Shown in pieces: positions 28,223 to 36,407 of a stretch of DNA of 64,000 bases. Source of the stretch: JBBSOK01 sp038259825 (GTDB lineage: Bacteria > Bacteroidota > Bacteroidia > Flavobacteriales > Flavobacteriaceae); assembly GCA_038259825.1 (NCBI GenBank), contig JBBSOK010000001.1, forward strand, positions 1-64,000. Direction: 5' to 3'. The translations under genes and the position numbers were made by a program. The stretch's first letter is position 1, and each line of letters opens with the position of its first letter. Under the pieces are notes generated by a model. The model saw only the letters and a list, made by a program, of their open reading frames with translations, was not told where the DNA came from and ran no database searches.

Positions 28223-28885
28223 TCACTTCCGTTTATCCCCAACCCTCTTATCAAACGCAATTAAATTAAACAGTTCACGCATTCTGCTACGTACACGGTT
28301 TCCGTAGCGTTCTTCCAGTTCTTCAGCGTTGAGATTAGTGGTGGCGTGGGTTTTAATTTTCTTTTTGGTTTGGAGATATAATTCGTAACGAGACAAGAGT
28401 ACTTCGCCCATTACGTTCAAATCTTTGCCATAAAATCTTCCAGCAGGTTCAATGCCTAAATCGTCAAAGCAATAGAATTTGGTATTGCCAAATTCCTCGA
28501 TCGTCTTAAATCCAAGATGGTTAAAACTAAACGCTACATTCCGGCAGGGAATCATTTCGTATGGTCGTTGCATTGGCACGATATGTCGCATTAGTTTCAT
28601 CAAAGTAGTCTTTCCACAGCCAACAGGTCCAGAAAGAAGAATGCCCTTGTCGGGGTCGATATCATCTTTCAGACAATTTTCTTTGTCTTTGATGAAATAG
28701 TGACATAGCTTACGAATGATAACTGTGTCGTCATCATAGATTCTAAATTGTTTTCCAAAGAGCAACTTCCCCTTTGCATCCAAATAAATTAGGATTTTGT
28801 CAAAATCGTATAGAACGCTTTTGCCATCAAATTTTCCGAGCGAATATTCCACGCAACCTTCGGTAATTTTAGAGGGGTTGTCCAT
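28223..28885 (-). CDS. DnaC/IstB-like helicase-loader ATPase
   Basis: A 220-residue AAA+ ATPase with Walker A GPVGCGKTT (from Gly86), Walker B FYCFDDLG and sensor region HATTNLNAEELEERYGNRVRSRM, as in DnaC-type helicase loaders. The frame is open to 29113, but that part overlaps the upstream gene; the ATG at 28885 gives a 17-nt overlap and a sensible N terminus. With the upstream replication-initiator-like gene it probably lets the excised element replicate. Confidence 0.75.
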   Translation of the reverse strand: MDNPSKITEGCVEYSLGKFDGKSVLYDFDKILIYLDAKGKLLFGKQFRIYDDDTVIIRKLCHYFIKDKENCLKDDIDPDKGILLSGPVGCGKTTLMKLMRHIVPMQRPYEMIPCRNVAFSFNHLGFKTIEEFGNTKFYCFDDLGIEPAGRFYGKDLNVMGEVLLSRYELYLQTKKKIKTHATTNLNAEELEERYGNRVRSRMRELFNLIAFDKRVGDKRK

Positions 28886-29621
28886 AGTCTTTGTTTTTAG
28901 TGGTTCGCAAGTTGTCCTTGATTTGGGACGGTTGTTTTTTGTTTGGTTTGTTTTCCTCGGAATATAATTCTGTTCTGTCCATCCAGTTCGTTGCCAAGGC
29001 ACGCCAATCTCTAATTTCATTTCCATCGCTTGTTTGCCAGTTCCGAGTTTCATAATGCTCGAAGAATTTTTTTCCTTCATCAGCATTAAAACCTTTTTCA
29101 ATAAAAAAATCAATAACGGCCTGCCAGCCTTTTGGTTGTTTTATATTGTTTACTTGTTTGGTATTGTTTATAGTAGATACCAATGCTTGTCCACTGATGG
29201 GATGGTGCGAGTCCAAAGCTTGTCCATTTTTGGGATGGTGTTGGTACACTACTGGTTCACGTATGGGATGGTACTGTTCCGCAAGCTGTTCTAATATGGG
29301 ATTGTACCGTCCCGTAACTGGTTCATCACTTGTCCCAATAATGGTCATCTTAATTTTACTGCCTTTATATGGATTGTTGGATGGGAAATAGGATAGGTAA
29401 AGCCAAGAATCTAAATCCCTAACACATCTGTGGTACGTGGATTTTGAGCCAATTTTAGAACAGCGCATTAAATCCCTTCGATTTACGTAAAATTCGTCTG
29501 CAAAGCGACTACTGTTCCATTCTTGAAATAGCGCCATATACAAACTGATATGTGTAGGATTAAGGCGATCATCAAAGTAGAATTTTTCAAAAGCCGCATT
29601 AAGTAGCTTTATATAGTTCAT
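28869..29621 (-). CDS. Replication-initiator-like protein of the ICE
   Basis: A 250-residue protein. The N-terminal ~100 residues (MNYIKLLNAAFEKFYFDDRL, then a winged-helix-like segment ending YHRCVRDLDSWLYLSYFPS) resemble the replication-associated proteins next to the loader in flavobacterial mobile elements. The middle is a low-complexity linker with repeated YHP / HHPISGQAL segments; the C terminus has FIEKGFNADEGKKFFEHYETRNW, a DnaD-like helicase-recruitment feature. It starts 3 nt after the excisionase-like gene. Confidence 0.6.
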   Translation of the reverse strand: MNYIKLLNAAFEKFYFDDRLNPTHISLYMALFQEWNSSRFADEFYVNRRDLMRCSKIGSKSTYHRCVRDLDSWLYLSYFPSNNPYKGSKIKMTIIGTSDEPVTGRYNPILEQLAEQYHPIREPVVYQHHPKNGQALDSHHPISGQALVSTINNTKQVNNIKQPKGWQAVIDFFIEKGFNADEGKKFFEHYETRNWQTSDGNEIRDWRALATNWMDRTELYSEENKPNKKQPSQIKDNLRTTKNKDYGQPL

Positions 29622-29624
29622 CTT

Positions 29625-29909
29625 TTAAGAATTTAGACCGTGCTGCACACGGTTGGCATCCATCACTTTTTGAATTTCCTCAGTATCGTAGTAGATGATG
29701 CCACCAACTTTGTTATAGGGCAAAGTACCATTGATACGAAGGTTCTGAAGTGTGCCTGGACTCACTTGAAGTAAATCCATAACCTCGGAAGATTTAAGGT
29801 ATTTTTTGAGCTTTCCCTTGGATTGATTGGTAAGCAGTTTCTTGATGTCATCGAGTAATTCCATTTTGAAATCTCGAAGATCGTCTGTAGTAATTATTGA
29901 TGTTGGCAT
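29625..29909 (-). CDS. Excisionase-like helix-turn-helix protein (HTH_17)
   Basis: A 94-residue protein with a MerR-like winged helix at residues 41-85 (KYLKSSEVMDLLQVSPGTLQNLRINGTLPYNKVGG is the core region). Such proteins act as excision directionality factors or regulators next to the replication genes of Bacteroidota elements. It is the first gene of the replication module and lies downstream of two inverted-repeat sites. Confidence 0.75.
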   Translation of the reverse strand: MPTSIITTDDLRDFKMELLDDIKKLLTNQSKGKLKKYLKSSEVMDLLQVSPGTLQNLRINGTLPYNKVGGIIYYDTEEIQKVMDANRVQHGLNS

Positions 29910-30231
29910 AATAGAACGGTTTTAAAGAAAAGGACTATCAACGATTTTAAATTTTTAATTGATAGCCCTTAACCTGATTTGACTTTCGTTCTACAAATTT
30001 GGTTAGGTTTATTGGATTTTATTCCCCAGTACGACCGTACTACGGTCAAAATTTAACATTTTGAAATTTGGGAAGTTTTGGTACATTTTGAGCTAGTTTT
30101 TGTAAAATTATAACCTCAAAACATATTAAATTTTATGGAAAATAGATGCAGAATTCAGTTACCTCAGTTCAACCGTAGTACGGTCTTTTTTTAAGAGATC
30201 TAAAAAAGAAGTGTTGGTTGAAACTAACGAT
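29910..30231. promoter_or_regulatory. Regulatory gap upstream of the excisionase with two CCGTA/TACGG palindromes
   Basis: The 322-bp gap between rteC and the excisionase-like gene holds no gene. It contains GACCGTACTACGGTC at 30033-30047 (7-bp arms, 1-nt centre) and ACCGTAGTACGGT at 30172-30184, which is nearly the same site in the other orientation, 125 nt away. In CTnDOT, RteC binds an inverted repeat upstream of the excision operon, so these are plausible RteC operators here; that role is inferred. Confidence 0.55.
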
Positions 30232-31068
30232 TTACTCTTCGCTTTTATCCATTTCTATAAGTAAGGATGTGGAAAGTTGGTCCAGAAAAAGGGTTCTGCT
30301 ATTCTTCCTTTTTTTGATTTCTTGAAAGGTTTTATAGATGTCTTTTGGTGTAAAGTCAAATATCTGTTGCAGTTTTTTAGAAACTTGCATTATGCTTTGG
30401 CTATCCTGCTTTCCTAAACCTTTTGCACAGAGCGCATAAAGTAGTTCCACGTAATCTGTATTAGAAAATGGCCAATGTATTTTTTCTATGGGTTTAATGC
30501 TTCTCGATTTACCATTTATACCTTTTCGAATTTGGAATTTTTTCTCATTTAAATAAACTATTAACGAATCATAAGCCTTGTATTTGCCAAGAAGCATATC
30601 CCGAGGTGTGCAAAATTCAGGGTCTTGGAAATAGAATTTTGAGGTTGTAATGTGAAATGTATCAAGGTAATCCCGTGTGTAGTATTCTTTGTCAAAATGG
30701 GTAGCCCCAGAATTGATATATCGTCCAAAATCTATATTGATAAGAAAAAACCTATTTATCTTTTTGACTTTCTTTCTAATGAATTTTAATTGGTCATCCT
30801 TATTTCCTTTTGGAAACTGAACTTCAAAAGAATGGATTTCTGAAAAGTAAATTAAGTTTATAAGCGGAATTTGTTTGATTTCCTTAAAGAATTTTATTTC
30901 TTCCTTAATAGTTTGGAATTCTTTATAGAGTATTTCTTTTTTATAGGTTGTCAATAAATTACGACAAGACCTAATAGAACGGTTAGCCCTTTCTAAAATA
31001 TTATCATATTGATTTTTTATATCATCAAGGTCCTGAAGCAATATTTTCGATAGTATTTGAGAATTCAT
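30232..31068 (-). CDS. rteC: RteC-family regulator of excision
   Basis: A 278-residue RteC-domain protein. Visible family features are EIHSFEVQFPKG, INSGATHFDKEYYTRD and LLYALCAKGLG. In conjugative transposons RteC is a DNA-binding protein that activates the excision operon. Here it lies upstream of the excisionase-like gene, across a gap with two palindromes. The region before its own start has related half-sites. Confidence 0.8.
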   Translation of the reverse strand: MNSQILSKILLQDLDDIKNQYDNILERANRSIRSCRNLLTTYKKEILYKEFQTIKEEIKFFKEIKQIPLINLIYFSEIHSFEVQFPKGNKDDQLKFIRKKVKKINRFFLINIDFGRYINSGATHFDKEYYTRDYLDTFHITTSKFYFQDPEFCTPRDMLLGKYKAYDSLIVYLNEKKFQIRKGINGKSRSIKPIEKIHWPFSNTDYVELLYALCAKGLGKQDSQSIMQVSKKLQQIFDFTPKDIYKTFQEIKKRKNSRTLFLDQLSTSLLIEMDKSEE

Positions 31069-31252
31069 AAGTAGGTAGATTTAATTTTGAGACCATAGTT
31101 ATTTGATTTAATTGATTAGGTTGATTTAATTTTTTATTAAAATGAAAACTTTAAAAATAGCCCCCGTAATTCATTAATTTTGTGGCTAATTAATAGATTT
31201 TGTGGAACTTGTGGAAGATAACCTTAAACAAGAATTATTTAAGAAAAAATTT

Positions 31253-31290
31253 CCGTATTTAATTACGGATTTCACCGTATTTTTCTACGG
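31253..31290. repeat. Two tandem CCGTA/TACGG inverted repeats before the rteC gene
   Basis: CCGTA (31253-31257) pairs with TACGG (31264-31268), and CCGTA (31275-31279) with TACGG (31286-31290); each has a 6-nt loop. The half-sites are the same as in the palindromes at 30033 and 30172. The site lies between the LuxR-type gene and rteC, so it could be an operator or a pair of RNA hairpins. Confidence 0.5.
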
Positions 31291-31338
31291 ACTTTTTATC
31301 AGATACAGCAAGCACAGCTATTTCAGATTGATTTCGAA

Positions 31339-32256
31339 TTATTCCACTTTCTTACGAAACCGTTTTAAGAACTCACGTCTATTTTTGACACTTGTCTTTT
31401 TAAAAATATTTGAAGCGTGTTTTGATACGGTGCTTTCTGCAATGAATAAATCTTTAGAAATATTTCTATAGCTTAAATCACTTAAAATGGAAAGAGCAAC
31501 CTCAATTTCTCTTCTTGTCAAATCTTCATAAAAAAACTTACGTTCAATCGCTTCGATCTTTTGCTTTTTTTTGAGAGCGAACACTTCGTGCATTCGGTTA
31601 TTATTTTCTATAAAGTATAAATACCTATCTACTTCAATAGTGGTTATGGCATAGAAGGCCAAGTTCATCACTGTAAAGGTCAACCATTGGTAATCTCCAA
31701 TAACTGTACAAATAGGTAACAATGCTATACTTCCCACACTTATAATAGATAATCTATTACGCTTTAAAATAAAGGCATTCGAATTACTTGGATTCGAAAT
31801 TCGTCTGTAAAATATGAATAGAAAAATAATGGCAGCTACTGAAATTGGTATGGTAAAAAGAATTCTAGCAGAGGCCAAAGAACCTGTGACAAGATAGGGA
31901 ACTAAAAATAGAGTGATAAAACTAACGGTGGTAAATATGGCAAGATTCCGAATTGAAGAATTAAATTTCAGAACGACAATATCATACTCCTTATAGAGAT
32001 AATATACAATGTAAATGCACAATGTGATTGCCACACTATATGTTATGATGTATTGAAGTATAAATGGTCCAGGGAAATTATCAGTAGGAAGAAACCCGCC
32101 AGTAGCGTTATAGACAACAAATAATAAACCAAGAATTAGAAACCGCTTAAAGTTACTGCCCGGTTTCTTTCCAGAAAAGTAGAGTGTAAACAATACTATA
32201 ACCGTATCTACTAATAGATAGAAGAACGTCGTCCAATGTATTGAAGTTCCAAACAT
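31339..32256 (-). CDS. Membrane-anchored LuxR-type transcription regulator
   Basis: A 305-residue protein: seven or so hydrophobic segments (residues 5-205), a short linker, then a LuxR-type HTH (residues 240-300; LTRREIEVALSILSDLSYRNIS, then AESTVSKHASNIFKKTSVKNR). Such membrane-tethered regulators are common in Bacteroidota. It could sense an envelope or small-molecule signal to control the element. It starts 8 nt after the asparaginase-like gene, so the two are likely cotranscribed. Confidence 0.75.
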   Translation of the reverse strand: MFGTSIHWTTFFYLLVDTVIVLFTLYFSGKKPGSNFKRFLILGLLFVVYNATGGFLPTDNFPGPFILQYIITYSVAITLCIYIVYYLYKEYDIVVLKFNSSIRNLAIFTTVSFITLFLVPYLVTGSLASARILFTIPISVAAIIFLFIFYRRISNPSNSNAFILKRNRLSIISVGSIALLPICTVIGDYQWLTFTVMNLAFYAITTIEVDRYLYFIENNNRMHEVFALKKKQKIEAIERKFFYEDLTRREIEVALSILSDLSYRNISKDLFIAESTVSKHASNIFKKTSVKNRREFLKRFRKKVE

Positions 32257-32264
32257 TTATATTC

Positions 32265-32750
32265 CTATTCATTTTGCTCAAATTTGTTAGTTTCTAAATT
32301 TTTGGTAACATTTTTCCAATGAAAAATTTGTCCGTTCATAGCAATATAAACATCCGGTTTTAGAAATTGCAATGAGCTTATTGCATACCCTAAATTAAAA
32401 GATGCATCTGTGTCAGCTGATGAACCTAATATGAAAGAACCAACTAAAACAATGGTTTTGTTCAAGTCTTTCTTTCCTATATATTTTGCAGTATCTTCCA
32501 TTGTGAAAGTGCCGTGAGTTATTAATATCTTTAAAGCCTCAGATTCAACAATCTTGCTGACTAATTGTTCTCTATCGCTCTCATTTATTGCTCTACTATC
32601 TTTTTTAAATACACTTTCTATGGTATATTCAAAATCAGCATTGGCAGCTGTTAGAAAATCTTTAATTGAAATATTTGAATTCGTTTTATCTTTGCCGTCA
32701 ATATAATCAAGACCTTCAATTGTACCGCCTGTAGTTAATATAGCTATCAT
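32265..32750 (-). CDS. Single-domain asparaginase-like protein, probably not a normal asparaginase
   Basis: A 161-residue protein equal to the N-terminal domain of type I/II L-asparaginases. It keeps the first motif TTGGTIEG (Thr10) and the second ITHGTFTMEDTA, but the residue after Thr81 is Phe82, where active enzymes have Asp (TD of the T-D-K triad). The C-terminal domain is absent. It may bind an amino-acid-like ligand, or have another activity. It is upstream of, and probably cotranscribed with, a membrane LuxR-type regulator, so a sensing role is possible. Confidence 0.6.
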   Translation of the reverse strand: MIAILTTGGTIEGLDYIDGKDKTNSNISIKDFLTAANADFEYTIESVFKKDSRAINESDREQLVSKIVESEALKILITHGTFTMEDTAKYIGKKDLNKTIVLVGSFILGSSADTDASFNLGYAISSLQFLKPDVYIAMNGQIFHWKNVTKNLETNKFEQNE

Positions 32751-32921
32751 AATATTTTGCTATTTTTTACTACATAAAGGTAGGTGTTTTAACTTAGAAT
32801 AAATAAACAGATTATACACTAAAGTAAAATTAGACAAAGGTAGTTATCTGTCTTAATCAATTAGAAGTTAGAGATATATTACTCAATTATTGATAATTTT
32901 TTGTAGAAGTAATTTACAATT

Positions 32922-34253
32922 TCAAAAATTAATTACACTGTCTAAGGCTTCATCTGCATCTTTGTGAATGAAATTAGCCTGATAATTTAAGGTAGTTTTC
33001 AAATCACTATGCCTATATAATTTCTGAAGCATTAATGGATGAATTCGGTCACCAGCAATATTTCCAAAGCTGTGACGCGCGATGTGGTTTGAGAGGTTTT
33101 TATCAATGCTGCATTCTAAGGCGATTCGTTTTAAATACTTATTGAACAGTTTAGTGGCATTTCTTGTTTTCTTAAATACTTCCTCGTTGTCAGAAATGTT
33201 TGTGGTGCTAAGAAATGGAAATACATAGCCATTGTTTTCAGCTTTATATTTCTTATATAGGCTTAAAATATTGACTGCTTTTTCAGGTGTTTTTAAACTA
33301 ACAGGCTTTTCATTTTTATGCATTATGTAAAGGAGTCTATCGTCTTTAAAATCTGACCATCTTAATTGTACAGCATCGGAAATTCTGATTCCTGCAAAGT
33401 AAAACGCAATTAACCAAACGTTTTTGGTATGCCAGATAGAAGTATTTGGTTCTAATTCCAAGATTTCAATCTTTTCAATTTCCTTAGAGGTAAGACCAAT
33501 CTTATGGCTGGAGCCTATGCGGATTTTTTCTTTTTCTCCACCAAAGGGGTAGTACTTTACATCAACAACTCCAATTTTGATAGCTTTGTTGAATAGTGTA
33601 CGTATAAAAATAAGTTGATTGGTAATTGTACGCGTTTTTTGTCCAAGATAGACCAAGCAGAAGTCCTTGTATTTATCTAAAAAAGACTCGTTGATGTCTT
33701 GAAACTTTAATGTTTTATCCTTTTTAAAATACGCTACGGAATCCATAAAAGAATGCTTACCCTTTCTTCCTTTACTTACACGTTCCTTTCTGCGTTCCTT
33801 AATCTCCTGGATAATGACTTCTTTTCCTTGAGCTGTGTTGAGGCTTAAAAACTCTTCTAAGTTGTAAAGAATAGACAGTTCGGATTTTGCAACGGAAAAT
33901 GTGCCGCGCTCATATTTGTTTTTTATTCTATCTGAAGCAACGGCAAAAAATGATTTCGAACCTCCTGCACCCTTTAATTTTTGCTTGACTTGCTTAGTTG
34001 TGAGTTCTTTCTTGGAATCGAAATATATATCATTGGCCTCAGTAAGCTTTTTCATTAAGAAGTTATTTAACTTCTTTGAATAAGGATGCGTTCTTTTCAC
34101 CTTTCCCGCATTTTTATCCCAATCTTTTTCAAGTACATACTGACCAAGCCACTTATAGTTGGTTTTATAGTTTTCGCTGATACGAATGGCAAGGGGTATT
34201 GTATTGTCTTTGCGTATCATATTTTTTCTCAAAACAATTTTTATACTCGCCAT
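32922..34253 (-). CDS. int: Tyrosine integrase of the ICE
   Basis: A 443-residue tyrosine recombinase: N-terminal arm-binding domain, SAM-like core-binding domain (about residues 155-240) and catalytic domain with the catalytic Arg in GIRISD (near 290), HIARH (near 390), LYRHSDLKTT and the Tyr nucleophile in TLNYQ (near 423). The set is complete. It sits at the right end of the element beside the tRNA fragment, and therefore most likely catalyses integration into the tRNA gene and excision from it. Confidence 0.9.
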   Translation of the reverse strand: MASIKIVLRKNMIRKDNTIPLAIRISENYKTNYKWLGQYVLEKDWDKNAGKVKRTHPYSKKLNNFLMKKLTEANDIYFDSKKELTTKQVKQKLKGAGGSKSFFAVASDRIKNKYERGTFSVAKSELSILYNLEEFLSLNTAQGKEVIIQEIKERRKERVSKGRKGKHSFMDSVAYFKKDKTLKFQDINESFLDKYKDFCLVYLGQKTRTITNQLIFIRTLFNKAIKIGVVDVKYYPFGGEKEKIRIGSSHKIGLTSKEIEKIEILELEPNTSIWHTKNVWLIAFYFAGIRISDAVQLRWSDFKDDRLLYIMHKNEKPVSLKTPEKAVNILSLYKKYKAENNGYVFPFLSTTNISDNEEVFKKTRNATKLFNKYLKRIALECSIDKNLSNHIARHSFGNIAGDRIHPLMLQKLYRHSDLKTTLNYQANFIHKDADEALDSVINF

Positions 34254-34266
34254 AATCTATTAGTTT

Positions 34267-34372
34267 TGTAAAACACAAATGTAATCAATTTGAAAATTAC
34301 TTAGTACAGAATAAGTACAGAATAATTTGATTTTAATTGATTTCATAAGGTATTTGAAAAAATGTAAAACAC
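34267..34372 (+). repeat. Short direct repeats near the right end, candidate integrase arm sites
   Basis: AGTACAGAATA occurs twice in tandem (34303-34313, 34314-34324), and TGTAAAACAC occurs at 34267-34276 and 34363-34372. They lie between the integrase start and the tRNA fragment, where arm-type binding sites are expected. Confidence 0.4.
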
Positions 34373-34427
34373 TAAAAAACATTTAGTTTGCTGGTGTTTG
34401 GCGGGTTTTGTTTGAGGGTAACTTCAA

Positions 34428-34470
34428 GCTCATAACCCGAAGGTCACTGGTTCGAGTCCAGTTCCCGCTA
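34428..34470 (+). mobile_element. attR: 3' part of an initiator-type tRNA-Met at the right end of the ICE
   Basis: The sequence from the anticodon loop CTCATAA (CAT anticodon, 34431-34433) to the acceptor 3' strand TCCCGCT plus A matches the second half of a tRNA: T stem ACTGG/CCAGT with loop TTCGAGT, then the acceptor strand. The 3' anticodon strand CCCGA would pair with TCGGG in the intact gene, the three G-C pairs typical of initiator tRNAs. The 5' side is element sequence that does not pair properly. The intact tRNA should therefore lie at the far left end, outside the window. Confidence 0.8.
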
Positions 34471-34478
34471 CTAAAAAA

Positions 34479-34501
34479 CCACGCTTTTAGCGTGGTTTTT
34501 T
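34479..34501 (+). terminator. Terminator of the original tRNA gene
   Basis: CCACGC (34479-34484), a TTTTA loop, GCGTGG (34490-34495), then six T. It follows the tRNA 3' end by 8 nt and belongs to the chromosome. Confidence 0.8.
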
Positions 34502-34529
34502 CATTTATAATAAATTTTTTACTTAAAAA

Positions 34530-34745
34530 TTACGGCCTGCCTTTAAGTCTAACTTCAATTTTTTTCTTTTTCTCTGTAAGACGTTTCATCAAATCCATAT
34601 GTTCTGGATCTTTGCTCTCTTTGTAAATTTCATTAATGCCCAAAATAAGGCGTTTTGCCTCGCGCGATGCCTCAACACGGTCACTAGTGGACATATTGCT
34701 CATGCTGGCTTGTTCAAATTCTAATGCTTCTTCTATAATTTTCAT
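34530..34745 (-). CDS. Small conserved hypothetical protein
   Basis: A 71-residue helical protein, MKIIEEALEFEQASMSNMS at the start and a Lys-rich tail (KKKKIEVRLKGRP). I do not recognise a domain; the basic tail hints at nucleic-acid binding. It is the first chromosomal gene after the ICE, and its strong coding character and proper start support a real gene. The 267 bp after it hold no gene. Confidence 0.6.
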   Translation of the reverse strand: MKIIEEALEFEQASMSNMSTSDRVEASREAKRLILGINEIYKESKDPEHMDLMKRLTEKKKKIEVRLKGRP

Positions 34746-35012
34746 TCTAAATTTTTTTGTATTTGCATTTATTTACTAATAAAGGATAGGTCTAAAAATT
34801 GGTCTTTCAATATAAGAATAATTGTTAAGCTATATGCTCGTTTACGGCATAAAATAATGCAATTTTTTGATGTTTAGCTAATTTTTTTTAATTGAATTTA
34901 AAATTTAATTAAAACTCTAGATATGAGCAGTTTTTAATTTTATACGGATTTTATTTTCGGAGTACATGAAATAATTATGTAAATTGACACCAAACTAAAC
35001 TAAACCATAACA

Positions 35013-36260
35013 TTGGACTATTTTTTAATAATTACAATTCTAGTTTCTCTGGCCGCTATTTTCGGCTATATAAATGTACGTTTTTTAAAACTGCCTAATA
35101 GTATTGGTTTAATGCTTATAACAATTCTATTCTCACTTGGTGTTTTCTTGTTTGCATATTTTGACGATACATTGTTGAAAGCTGAAATTAGTATTATTAA
35201 TCAAATAGATTTTAAGAGTGTCCTATTAGATGTTATGCTTAGCTTTCTGTTATTTGCAGGTGCTTTGCATACTAATTTTCAGCAATTAAAAGTTCAACGT
35301 TGGCCAGTTTTAGTTTTTTCTACAATGGGTGTTCTAGCGTCGACATTTTTGGTAGGCGCATTAACCTACCTCCTGTTGCTGTTCACAGGATTAGATATAG
35401 ATTTTATCTATTGCCTTTTGTTTGGAGCACTTATCTCTCCAACAGACCCAATTGCGGTTATGGGGATTTTAAAAAAAGTAGGTATACCCAAAAAACTTGA
35501 AGCAAAAATAGTTGGCGAGTCACTTTTTAACGACGGAGTAGGTGTGGTTATTTTTCTTTCTATTTTTAAAATAGCAAGTTTAGGAAGTGGCGGTGGTAAT
35601 GAGGATATAGGTATACGTTCAGTTTTAGGATTATTTGGTCAAGAGGTAGTCGGCGGTATAGCCCTTGGGTTGTTATTGGGTTATTTAACTTATAAACTAT
35701 TAAAATCTATAGATGATTATGATATAGAGGTGATAATAACCTTGGCCACAGTAATGGCAGGTACTACTGTTGCTCAATATTTTCATCTTTCTGCACCGTT
35801 GGCAATGGTTACCGCTGGTCTTATAATTGGTAACGATACTATTAGAAAAGGATCTATGAGCGATATCACCGAAACGTATGTAGATAAATTTTGGGAATTA
35901 ATTGATATTCTTTTAAACACTATTCTATTTGTATTAATAGGTATGGAAATGTTGGTACTCGATTTTGTGGGAAGCTACATTTTAGCTGGAGTTTTAGCAA
36001 TACCAATTATTTTGGCGTCCAGATATGCATCATTAGTTTTACCTATAAACTTCTTCAAAAAAAGACTGGAATTTGTACCAAATACAACTCTGATTATGAC
36101 TTGGGGCGGTCTGCGCGGTGGCATTTCAATAGCACTTGCACTTAGTTTGACGGATTTTATGCACAGGGAATTATTTTTAGTAATTACTTATATTGTTGTT
36201 GTTTTTTCAATTTTAGTTCAAGGCTTAACGGTTGGAAAATTGATTGAAAAACTTCGGTAG
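35013..36260 (+). CDS. CPA1-type Na+(K+)/H+ antiporter
   Basis: A 415-residue protein with about 12 membrane helices that exchanges protons for sodium or potassium ions. It has the CPA1 signature: SPTDPIAV and GESLFNDGVGVVIF, plus a later TWGGLRGGISIALALS helix. The start is a TTG at 35013; no in-frame ATG is close enough to keep the first helix. Confidence 0.85.
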   Translation: MDYFLIITILVSLAAIFGYINVRFLKLPNSIGLMLITILFSLGVFLFAYFDDTLLKAEISIINQIDFKSVLLDVMLSFLLFAGALHTNFQQLKVQRWPVLVFSTMGVLASTFLVGALTYLLLLFTGLDIDFIYCLLFGALISPTDPIAVMGILKKVGIPKKLEAKIVGESLFNDGVGVVIFLSIFKIASLGSGGGNEDIGIRSVLGLFGQEVVGGIALGLLLGYLTYKLLKSIDDYDIEVIITLATVMAGTTVAQYFHLSAPLAMVTAGLIIGNDTIRKGSMSDITETYVDKFWELIDILLNTILFVLIGMEMLVLDFVGSYILAGVLAIPIILASRYASLVLPINFFKKRLEFVPNTTLIMTWGGLRGGISIALALSLTDFMHRELFLVITYIVVVFSILVQGLTVGKLIEKLR

Positions 36261-36407
36261 CAAATCAATGCTTAAGAATTAAAAGCTCATAGAAAGACGT
36301 TAGAAATTTATTTTTTACAGCTCATAACTCTTTAAGCCATCAACTTAAATCCAAAATTCCTAATTCGGAATTCAGAATTAACCCTACCTTTACAAAAATG
36401 CAAAATT

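Noticed and set aside
28886..29113. N-terminal extension of the helicase-loader ORF
   Set aside because: It overlaps the coding end of the upstream gene and has no ATPase-like content; the ATG at 28885 fits better.
31202..31471. 89-codon plus-strand ORF between rteC and the LuxR-type gene
   Set aside because: Most of it is antisense to the LuxR-type coding region and it runs through the CCGTA/TACGG repeats; no domain seen.
34400..34470. Complete tRNA gene
   Set aside because: An acceptor-like GGCGGGT and a TTGA/TCAA arm are present on the 5' side, but the anticodon stem has two A-C mismatches and position 7 does not pair, so it is a 3' fragment at an element end.
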